The notes under the pieces: generated by a model
Database searches by the model: none
The model's input: the letters and a program-made list of their open reading frames with translations, nothing else
Told to the model about the DNA's origin: nothing
Position numbers and translations under genes: made by a program
In this document: piece by piece, positions 28,736-35,092 of the stretch
How the letters are laid out: each line of letters starts with the position of its first letter
Position numbering within the stretch: position 1 is the stretch's first letter
Assembly: GCA_001821135.1 (NCBI GenBank)
Contig: MHSA01000013.1
Coordinates: forward strand, 1-40,921
Reading direction: 5' to 3'
Length of the DNA: 40,921 nucleotides
Source: Candidatus Taylorbacteria bacterium RIFCSPLOWO2_01_FULL_48_100
GTDB lineage: Bacteria; Patescibacteriota; Minisyncoccia; Phycocordibacterales; UBA10002

Positions 28736-29194
28736 ATGAAAAACACAATAAGCGAGTGGATGAAGAATGTTCAGATTGTTCGGAGTGTGAAAGCGCATCA
28801 AAAACATCTACAGGAGGTCGTGGACCATCTTGAATGGGAAAAGAAATCGGCCGAAAGCATGGTTGAATCCATGCAGAATGATGGTGTTGTAGTTTCCTAC
28901 GCCAAGTTGGTAAAGGATTTGGCTGAAGCCGGACAGATTGACGGCACCGACTACGAGGGATTACACATTCGCCTCCAACGGCAGATTTGCAGTTGCGACA
29001 TGCACAGCAGAGAGCAGTTTCGAGTCCTTACAGAATTTTTTCGGAATCGCGGTTTTGAACCCGAGAAACTGGTGGAGTTGTGGAACCAAGAGCATGCCGC
29101 GGCAAATAATGGACAGATTAGCCTACACACGGACGGGTTTTTGTTGATCGTTAATTGCGTTAAGATCCATGTGTTACTTGAGGCAACTTTGTAA
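28736..29194 (+). CDS. Unrecognised cytoplasmic helical protein
   Basis: 152 residues, probably helical throughout (VKAHQKHLQEVVDHLEWEKK near 19-38; REQFRVLTEFFRNRGFEPEK near 92-111), no membrane segment. Two cysteines lie close together (QICSCDMH). I do not recognise the family. The unit is self-contained: near-consensus promoter, leader of about 65 nt with a weak AGAAAG, and a strong terminator 16 nt after the stop. It lies just downstream of the DUF559 repeat cassette. Confidence 0.55.
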   Translation: MKNTISEWMKNVQIVRSVKAHQKHLQEVVDHLEWEKKSAESMVESMQNDGVVVSYAKLVKDLAEAGQIDGTDYEGLHIRLQRQICSCDMHSREQFRVLTEFFRNRGFEPEKLVELWNQEHAAANNGQISLHTDGFLLIVNCVKIHVLLEATL

Positions 29195-29209
29195 GCTGTA
29201 CGCTTCACC

Positions 29210-29245
29210 AAAACCGCAGACAGCGATGTCTGCGGTTTTACTTTT
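29210..29245 (+). terminator. Terminator of the unknown 28736 gene
   Basis: A 13-bp perfect stem AAAACCGCAGACA/TGTCTGCGGTTTT with GCGA loop, then a T-rich tract. Confidence 0.9.
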
Positions 29246-29247
29246 CT

Positions 29248-29295
29248 CAATCCCCCTTTTAAGGGGGCACTCGCCGATGAGGCGAGGGGGGATGT
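29248..29295. repeat. Palindromic repeat unit C, upstream of dnaE
   Basis: CCCCCTTTTAAGGGGG core plus CTCGCCGATGAGGCGAG stem, ending GGGGATGT; same family as A/B. Confidence 0.75.
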
Positions 29296-29303
29296 AAAAA
29301 TGC

Positions 29304-29309
29304 TACAAT
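29304..29309 (+). promoter_or_regulatory. -10 of dnaE, leaderless
   Basis: TGCTACAAT, 7 nt before ATG 29317; no Shine-Dalgarno sequence. Confidence 0.6.
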
Positions 29310-29316
29310 CTTATTT

Positions 29317-32300
29317 ATGCCCCCAAACTTTACCCTCCTCAACGCCCACTCGCACTACTCCCTCCTTTCTGCTCTGCCGAAAATACCAGAACTCGTGGCG
29401 AAGGCGAAAAAAGAAGGAATGAGCGCGCTCGCTCTGACCGACAACGGCAATCTCTACGGCGCAATTGAGTTTTACAAAGAATGTAAAAACGAGGGCATTA
29501 AGCCGATTCTCGGCATTGACTGTTATCTTGCAGCGCGGACGCGGCGCGACAAAGTCGGCGGTATAGACAACAAGCGTACGCGGCTTATTCTCCTTGCGAA
29601 AAATGAAAATGGGTACCGAAACCTTATAAAGATTTCTACCGCGTCGCACCTTGACGGGTTTTACTACAAGCCGCGCGTTGATTTAGAATTGCTTGAACAA
29701 TACAAAGGTGGGCTTATTGCAATCGTACCTTTTGGCGCGTCCGAGCTTGCACAGGCATTGCGTATGAAAGATTCAGCGCGCGCAAAAGCATTTTTAGAAA
29801 AACTTATAGGTATTTTCGGAAGCGATTTGCGACTTGGTATCGGAAGCGAAAAGACGACTAAAGACGCGAAAGAACTCTTGTCCGCCATACAAGAACTCTC
29901 GGAGTCGCTACATATTCCGCTCGTTGTAGTAGAGCCAGTGTTTTACCTTGAGCCGGATGAAAAGCCCGCGCGCGATACAATGCTCCTTGTGTCCGCAGGC
30001 GGAGCTCTCGGAGAGCGCGAAGAGCATAACGAGATGGAGTATCACTTCCCTTCTGTCAATGAGGTCGCGGCGCGATTTGCGAGATTTCCGGACGCGCTCG
30101 CGGAAACCTCGCGCGTTGCAGACGAATGTAATCTGGAACTCGCTCTCGGTAAGTGGGTGTTTCCGAAAATTGATACAGACGGCATTCCTCCCGACGAAGC
30201 GTTTCGTACGACCGTAGAAACTGGGTACGCGCGCCGAAATATTCCTAAAACACAGGAAGCGGAACAGCGCGTCGCGTATGAGCTAGATATTATTACAAAA
30301 AAAGGATACGCCCCATACTTTCTTGTGGTTGCGGACTTGCTCAATTTCGCACACGAGCGTGGAATTCTAACGACCATCCGCGGCTCGGTCGCCGGCTCGC
30401 TCGCGACCTTTCTCGCAGGCATTACCAATGTCAACCCGCTTGAATACAAATTACCGTTTGAACGATTCCTGAACCCAGAACGGCCGTCCGCACCCGATAT
30501 TGATATGGACTTTGCAGACAATCGGCGCGACGAAATGATTGAATATGTGAAGCAAAAATACGGCGCCGACAAAGTTGCGCAAATTGGAACTTTCGGAACG
30601 ATGATGGCGCGCGGGAGTGTGCGCGATGTCGCGCGCGCGATGGGGTTTGAATACACAGCCGGCGACCGTATTGCGAAGCTTATCCCTTTCGGCTCGCAGG
30701 GATTCCCGATGTCCATCGCGCGCGCGCTTGAGCTTGTACCTGAACTCGCCAAGTTATATGGGGGCGATGATGAAACAAAACAGATTATAGATATGGCGAA
30801 AAAGATTGAGGGGTGTGCGCGCCATATTTCGGTACATGCCGCAGGAGTTGTGATTTCACCGACTCCACTCACTGACTATGCGCCGCTTCAACTGGACCCA
30901 AAAGGTGGAAAACTTATTACTCAATACGATATGTATGCGGTTGAAGAAGCGGGGCTTCTTAAGTTTGATTTCCTCGGAATCAAAAACCTGTCCATCCTCG
31001 CAGACGCGGTGGCGCGCGCGAAGGAGTTGGAAGGCGTTACTGTTGATATAGAAAATATTCCAGTGGATGATAAGAAAACATTTGAGATGCTCGCGCGCGG
31101 AGAGACCGAAGGGCTTTTCCAACTGAACGGCGCGGGGATGACGCGGTATCTGAAAGAACTCAAACCGAGTAGGATTCAAGACATAAACGCAATGGTTGCG
31201 CTATACCGACCGGGCCCCATGGAAACAATTCCGCAATACATTGAGCGCAAACACAACCCGCGCCTCATTTCCTACCTTGACCCGCGGCTCCAAAGTATTT
31301 TGGCGGATTCGTACGGCGTGATTACCTATCAAGATGATGTGCTTCTTACCGCTATTCACCTCGCGGGCTATTCATGGCTTGAAGTAGACAAACTCCGAAA
31401 GGCGATGGGAAAGAAAATTCCTGCAGAAATGGAAGCGCAAAAAGAAAAGCTTTTGAAAGGTTTCATTACAAATGGCCTTTCCAAGGAGAAAGCCGACAAG
31501 CTCTGGAGCCTTATCGAACCGTTTGCCGCATATGGTTTCGGCAAGGCGCATGCCGCGAGTTACGGCAAAGTCGCCTATCAGACCGCGTATATGAAAGCGA
31601 ACTTCCCTGCAATTTATATGTCCGCAGTGCTCACTGCGGATTCGGGAGATGTGGAAAAAATCGGCGAGACGGTAACGGAATGCAAGCGAATGAATATTTC
31701 CGTACTGCCGCCGTCGGTGAATGAAAGCATGGGCGGGTTTACGGTAATAAAAAAAACAAGTGAACAAGACAAAATCCGTTTCGGACTTACGACCATTAAA
31801 AACTTTGGCGAGGGGGTTGCTCAGTCCATCATTGCAGAGCGCGCGGCGCGCGGTCAGTTCAAAAATCTTTCCGATTTTCTGGAGCGAATTAAAGACCGAA
31901 ATCTAAACAAAAAAGCACTTGAAGCGCTTATTAAAAGCGGAGCGATGGATGAATTCGGAGAGCGCGGGCAGATGTTTGCGAATATGGAACTTCTGTTACA
32001 ATACGGCAAAGAAAGTACGGAACATTCCGGCGCATCGCTTTTTAGCGCACTTCCCGCTTCTGCTGGAGTCCGACTGGCGGACTCGCCGCCGGCAATTCAA
32101 GAAGAAAAGCTCGCGTGGGAAAAAGAATTGCTCGGGCTCTACATCTCTGGGCACCCATTAGATAAGTTTCGCGCTGTATTGGAAAAGCGCGAGGTTAATA
32201 TTCGTCGGGCAAAAGAAGAATACAAAGAGGGAATGACGGTCGTAGTTGCCGGTATTTTACAGGAAGTGAAAACAATTATCACAAAGAAAAATGAAATTAT

Positions 32301-32481
32301 GGCGTTTCTCAAACTAGCCGACTTTTCCGGCTCTATTGAAGTGGTCGTTTTCCCGCGTGTGTGGAATGAACACAAAGCGCTCTTCTCGCCCGACGCGCTC
32401 GTCGCCATAAAAGGCCGCATCTCCAACCGCAACAACACAGTTAGTATGGTGGCGGAGAAAGCGAAAATGATGAGTGTTTAA
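29317..32481 (+). CDS. dnaE: DNA polymerase III alpha subunit
   Basis: 1054 residues, slightly short for DnaE. PHP domain (1-280, starting LNAHSHYSLLSALPKI), polymerase core with catalytic PDIDMDF (393-399) and the GRPGPM-like YRPGPMETIPQY, fingers (VDKLRKAMGKK), HhH region, and a C-terminal OB fold (MTVVVAGILQEVKTI to TVSMVAEKAKMM). Several PHP metal positions differ from active PHP domains: TDNGNLYG where TDHGN is usual, and LGIDCYLA where an E is usual, so intrinsic proofreading is doubtful. It ends soon after the OB fold, without the longer E. coli tail. Confidence 0.95.
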   Translation: MPPNFTLLNAHSHYSLLSALPKIPELVAKAKKEGMSALALTDNGNLYGAIEFYKECKNEGIKPILGIDCYLAARTRRDKVGGIDNKRTRLILLAKNENGYRNLIKISTASHLDGFYYKPRVDLELLEQYKGGLIAIVPFGASELAQALRMKDSARAKAFLEKLIGIFGSDLRLGIGSEKTTKDAKELLSAIQELSESLHIPLVVVEPVFYLEPDEKPARDTMLLVSAGGALGEREEHNEMEYHFPSVNEVAARFARFPDALAETSRVADECNLELALGKWVFPKIDTDGIPPDEAFRTTVETGYARRNIPKTQEAEQRVAYELDIITKKGYAPYFLVVADLLNFAHERGILTTIRGSVAGSLATFLAGITNVNPLEYKLPFERFLNPERPSAPDIDMDFADNRRDEMIEYVKQKYGADKVAQIGTFGTMMARGSVRDVARAMGFEYTAGDRIAKLIPFGSQGFPMSIARALELVPELAKLYGGDDETKQIIDMAKKIEGCARHISVHAAGVVISPTPLTDYAPLQLDPKGGKLITQYDMYAVEEAGLLKFDFLGIKNLSILADAVARAKELEGVTVDIENIPVDDKKTFEMLARGETEGLFQLNGAGMTRYLKELKPSRIQDINAMVALYRPGPMETIPQYIERKHNPRLISYLDPRLQSILADSYGVITYQDDVLLTAIHLAGYSWLEVDKLRKAMGKKIPAEMEAQKEKLLKGFITNGLSKEKADKLWSLIEPFAAYGFGKAHAASYGKVAYQTAYMKANFPAIYMSAVLTADSGDVEKIGETVTECKRMNISVLPPSVNESMGGFTVIKKTSEQDKIRFGLTTIKNFGEGVAQSIIAERAARGQFKNLSDFLERIKDRNLNKKALEALIKSGAMDEFGERGQMFANMELLLQYGKESTEHSGASLFSALPASAGVRLADSPPAIQEEKLAWEKELLGLYISGHPLDKFRAVLEKREVNIRRAKEEYKEGMTVVVAGILQEVKTIITKKNEIMAFLKLADFSGSIEVVVFPRVWNEHKALFSPDALVAIKGRISNRNNTVSMVAEKAKMMSV

Positions 32482-32495
32482 TTTGTGTTATTTCC

Positions 32496-32530
32496 GGCAC
32501 CAGATGTCTGCAATTTAGACATCTGGTGCC
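32496..32530. terminator. 14-bp perfect hairpin between dnaE and thrS
   Basis: GGCACCAGATGTCT and its exact complement, 7-nt loop. There is no T-run on either side, and it ends 6 nt before the thrS -10, covering the -35 position. It could be a terminator of unusual type, or an operator for thrS. Confidence 0.6.
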
Positions 32531-32536
32531 GTATGG

Positions 32537-32542
32537 TATGAT
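32537..32542 (+). promoter_or_regulatory. Extended -10 of thrS, leaderless
   Basis: TGGTATGAT, 6 nt before ATG 32549. Confidence 0.6.
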
Positions 32543-32548
32543 AACAAT

Positions 32549-33805
32549 ATGAAAAAGAACGACAAAAAACCAGATGAAGACCTGTCTGCGCGAGACCATC
32601 GGGTTATTGGAAAAGAACTCGGACTTTTTTCGTTTTCCGACACAGTCGGCAAAGGGCTCCCATTATGGACGCCAAAGGGAACCGTACTGCGCCGCGAGCT
32701 TGAACGGTTTATCACCGACGAAGAAATACGGCGCGGATACAGCCATGTCGCAACGCCTGATATTGCAAAAATAGATTTATATAAAAAGTCGGGGCATTAC
32801 CCGTACTACAAAGAATCAATGTACGCTCCCATAGACATAGACGGCGAAGAGTTTATGCTCCGCCCGATGGCGTGTCCGCATCACTTTGAGTTGTATCTTT
32901 CTGAGCCGCGTTCCTATCGCGACCTACCAATGCGCATCGCAGAGTTTGCAAATATGTACCGTTACGAGCTTTCCGGCGTGTTGTCAGGACTTGTACGCGT
33001 GCGCGGCTTCTGCCTTTCCGATGCGCATATTATATGCGCGAACCGCGAGCAGGCGGAAAGCGAGGTTGCGAGCGTTCTTGACCTCATTGACTATTTTTCC
33101 GGCATATTTGGTCTGCGTAAAAGCGAGGACTATTGGTACCGTCTCTCGCTTGGAGACCGTGCGGACAGCAAAAAATATTACAAAGATGATGCCGCGTGGG
33201 ATGCGGCGGAGGAAGTGTTGCGAAGCGTCTTACAAAAACGCAAGGAAAAGTTTAGCGAAATGAAAAATGAAGCCGCGTTTTACGGACCAAAGATTGATGT
33301 GCAAATGAAAGATATACGCGGTTTGGAAAATACCGCTTTTACTGTTCAATACGACTTCGTGATGCCGAAGCGATTTAAGCTTGTGTATACAGACAAAGAC
33401 GGTATGGAAAAAGAATCTGTGGTGATTCATCGTTCCTCAGTCGGTGCGCTTGAGCGGCTTATTGCGTTTCTTATAGAAAAATACAACGGCGCGTTCCCTC
33501 TCTGGCTCTCGCCGGTACAGATGAAGGTGCTCCCAGTTGGCGAAAAGTTTCTGCAGTATGCAGAGAAAGTGCACAAAGAACTTGTTGTAAACGATATTCG
33601 CTCTGAACTTGACGAGTCAAATGAAACGCTCGGAAAGAAAGTGCGCTCTGTAAAATTGGAAAAAGTCCCCTATTGGATTGTGGTTGGTGAGCAAGAAGAA
33701 AAAGCCGACTCTGTAACTCTTGAATCACGCGAGGGTAACAAACAGTCGCTCTCGGTTGCGGATGCGGTTATGCTACTTAAAAAACAAATTGCAGAGAAGA
33801 AATAA
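32549..33805 (+). CDS. thrS: Threonyl-tRNA synthetase, minimal form (no TGS or editing domain)
   Basis: 418 residues against 580-650 for usual bacterial ThrRS. It begins directly at the catalytic core (ARDHRVIGKELGLFSFSD). Class II motif 1 (TPKGTVLRRELERFI), motif 2 (RYELSGVLSGLVRVRGFCLSD) and motif 3 (VIHRSSVGALERLIAFL) are present. Zinc ligands are the Cys of PMACPHH, His of SDAHII and His of VIHRSS. The C-terminal anticodon domain (VKVLPVG-like MKVLPVGEKFLQYA to VMLLKKQI) is complete. Removal of mischarged Ser-tRNA would need another protein. A leaderless-type promoter lies upstream. Confidence 0.93.
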   Translation: MKKNDKKPDEDLSARDHRVIGKELGLFSFSDTVGKGLPLWTPKGTVLRRELERFITDEEIRRGYSHVATPDIAKIDLYKKSGHYPYYKESMYAPIDIDGEEFMLRPMACPHHFELYLSEPRSYRDLPMRIAEFANMYRYELSGVLSGLVRVRGFCLSDAHIICANREQAESEVASVLDLIDYFSGIFGLRKSEDYWYRLSLGDRADSKKYYKDDAAWDAAEEVLRSVLQKRKEKFSEMKNEAAFYGPKIDVQMKDIRGLENTAFTVQYDFVMPKRFKLVYTDKDGMEKESVVIHRSSVGALERLIAFLIEKYNGAFPLWLSPVQMKVLPVGEKFLQYAEKVHKELVVNDIRSELDESNETLGKKVRSVKLEKVPYWIVVGEQEEKADSVTLESREGNKQSLSVADAVMLLKKQIAEKK

Positions 33806-33806
33806 A

Positions 33807-33858
33807 CCACCCCATCGCCTCGCGGACTCGGCACTCCCCCTTAAATAAGGGCGAGATT
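33807..33858. repeat. Degenerate palindromic repeat unit D after thrS
   Basis: Inverted and diverged copy of unit C (CATCGCCTCGCGGACTCGGC, CCCCCTTAAATAAGGG). Confidence 0.5.
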
Positions 33859-33870
33859 AAGAAAATGAAA

Positions 33871-33901
33871 ACCCCCACACTTGTCTGACAAGTGTGGGGG
33901 T
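33871..33901 (-). terminator. Terminator of the 34181-33871 transcript
   Basis: A 15-bp perfect stem ACCCCCACACTTGTC/GACAAGTGTGGGGGT with T4 and further T on the minus strand. Confidence 0.85.
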
Positions 33902-34181
33902 GCGGGATGTCTCTTATGGCACATCTCCCGCGAAGCCATTCCGGTTACTCGGTAGCCGGAAGATGGGCGGCGATTATCTGGACCCACTCGGACCAAGATA
34001 TTTTCTGCCCATTTGGTAGAGTAATCATAACTCCTCCAAAAATAGGAGTCTGTCCTATTTCAGATTGCTGATTGGAACAAGGACAGCAACAAACCTGTAG
34101 TCTCCCGAAGGGAGACAACTGACAGCGCAAATGTTGGCGATGCGTCTCCGACAATGCCTTTTTGCCCACCAGCGTTTTCTA
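33902..34181 (-). ncRNA. Transcript of about 310 nt with long structured leader and a tiny ORF
   Basis: Bounded by a consensus promoter and a strong terminator on the minus strand. The leader (34181-34029) contains GTCTCCC-TTC-GGGAGAC and an A/U-rich region with a repeated CTCCTA/TAGGA pairing just before GGAGGAG. It does not show the hallmark sequences of RNase P RNA, tmRNA, 4.5S or 6S RNA. The only credible ORF is 33945-34028. Confidence 0.55.
33945..34028 (-). CDS. 27-residue small protein
   Basis: ATG 34028 is preceded by GGAGGAG (34031-34037), the best Shine-Dalgarno in the window. The product starts MITLPNGQKISWSEWVQII and ends AAHLPATE; it could form one amphipathic helix. The longer frame upstream (to 34169) is Cys-rich and unlikely. 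It may be a functional micro-protein or a leader peptide in a regulatory RNA; the strong promoter argues for abundant product. Confidence 0.5.
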   Translation of the reverse strand: MITLPNGQKISWSEWVQIIAAHLPATE

Positions 34182-34187
34182 CCTTAC

Positions 34188-34216
34188 AGTATAGCACCTC
34201 TCTACTCACCTGTCAA
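34188..34216 (-). promoter_or_regulatory. Consensus promoter of the 33871-34181 transcript
   Basis: TTGACA (34211-34216), exactly 17 nt ending TGC, TATACT (34188-34193). CAAGCACC (34214-34221) on its -35 is inverted at 34266-34273 (GGTGCTTG), upstream of the divergent promoter, and could be a shared operator. Confidence 0.85.
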
Positions 34217-34296
34217 GCACCTTCTCGTTCAACTCCCAGAAAACGGCTCAACAGCAACACAGAGTGGTGCTTGCTTGGACTTAATGGCGTAACGGC

Positions 34297-34325
34297 TTGA
34301 CGGAGTATCTATCCTATGCTAACCT
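34297..34325 (+). promoter_or_regulatory. Promoter of the unknown 34377 gene
   Basis: TTGACG (34297-34302), 17-nt spacer, TAACCT (34320-34325), identical over CTATGCTAACCTT to the promoter at 27129-27157. Direct repeats CTTAATGGCG flank it (34280-34289 and 34324-34333). Confidence 0.65.
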
Positions 34326-34376
34326 TAATGGCGACAGTTCTTTGGTAAAACAATCAACAATGAAAGGAATGCGGTT

Positions 34377-34970
34377 ATGACAGAAACGGAATTCGAAGCA
34401 AAAACTTCTGATGTTGAGTTGTCAGAGGTGGAAATATATATCCTACGAAAGGATATTGGTCTGCCTGTCGGCGAATGTCCGTCACGCCTAGCAATATGTG
34501 GCACCGACGAAATGAGTCATGCTCGCCTCCGGTCAATCCAGATGAGAGCATGGGCAAAGTTCGGTAGCAAAGAGAACGAAGCCAAGGAGAAATCTCGGAA
34601 GAAGGAGCTGAACGAGAATCCTTCCGTGCTTAAAGCAGTTGAGCTCGTTCAAGAAGTCGGGCTCAATCATTCAGTGGTCATGGGTGGCAGTTTAATCCTC
34701 GAGGGGGGCATCTCTGACCCAATGAAAGCAATCCGAGTGCCAGCGTTTCGTACTGCAATCAGTGACGAGCATGGATTTACGAGTCGTCCTCTTGCGCAAG
34801 CAAACATGCTTCCTGCTCGCCGAGCGCTTGTTGCTCATGTGATTAACAAACTCAAAGAGTTGGGCGCAACGCTCAAGAAAAGCCACATCTGTCACTCCGA
34901 CACCGTTGATGAAGTGTATGAATTCATCTTTGACGGCCGCGAAGTCGGATTGATCCTCATGCCACATTAG
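34377..34970 (+). CDS. Unrecognised protein in a self-contained unit
   Basis: 197 residues. Acidic N-terminus (VELSEVEIYILRKDIGLP), a Lys/Glu-rich helix (SKENEAKEKSRKKELNEN near 63-80), then a possible alpha/beta domain from about 85 (VLKAVELVQEVGLNHSVVMG) to the end (VDEVYEFIFDGREVGLILMP). No signal peptide or membrane segment, and I do not recognise it. AAAGGA lies seven nt before ATG 34377. It has its own promoter and terminator and is divergent from the 34181 transcript. Confidence 0.55.
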   Translation: MTETEFEAKTSDVELSEVEIYILRKDIGLPVGECPSRLAICGTDEMSHARLRSIQMRAWAKFGSKENEAKEKSRKKELNENPSVLKAVELVQEVGLNHSVVMGGSLILEGGISDPMKAIRVPAFRTAISDEHGFTSRPLAQANMLPARRALVAHVINKLKELGATLKKSHICHSDTVDEVYEFIFDGREVGLILMPH

Positions 34971-34992
34971 GTGTAGGTGATTGAGCCACCTA

Positions 34993-35030
34993 AAGCCCGC
35001 GATCTGAAATATGGTCGTGGGTTTTTCTTT
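34993..35030 (+). terminator. Terminator of the unknown 34377 gene
   Basis: AAGCCCGCGA pairs with TCGTGGGTT (two G-U pairs), followed by TTTTTCTTTTTG. Confidence 0.75.
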
Positions 35031-35038
35031 TTGTTACT

Positions 35039-35060
35039 TTCTAATTCGCGCGAATTAGAA
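35039..35060. repeat. Perfect 22-bp palindrome between convergent genes
   Basis: A perfect palindrome with TTCGCGCGAA at its centre, 33 bp after the gyrB stop (on the minus strand). It may end gyrB transcription, though no T-run follows. Confidence 0.6.
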
Positions 35061-35092
35061 GATAAAAGAACCCTTCCGTGGGGATAAAAAGG

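Noticed and set aside
34029-34169. N-terminal extension of the 27-residue ORF to 74 residues
   Set aside because: The strong Shine-Dalgarno marks ATG 34028, and the upstream part is Cys-rich and crosses hairpins.
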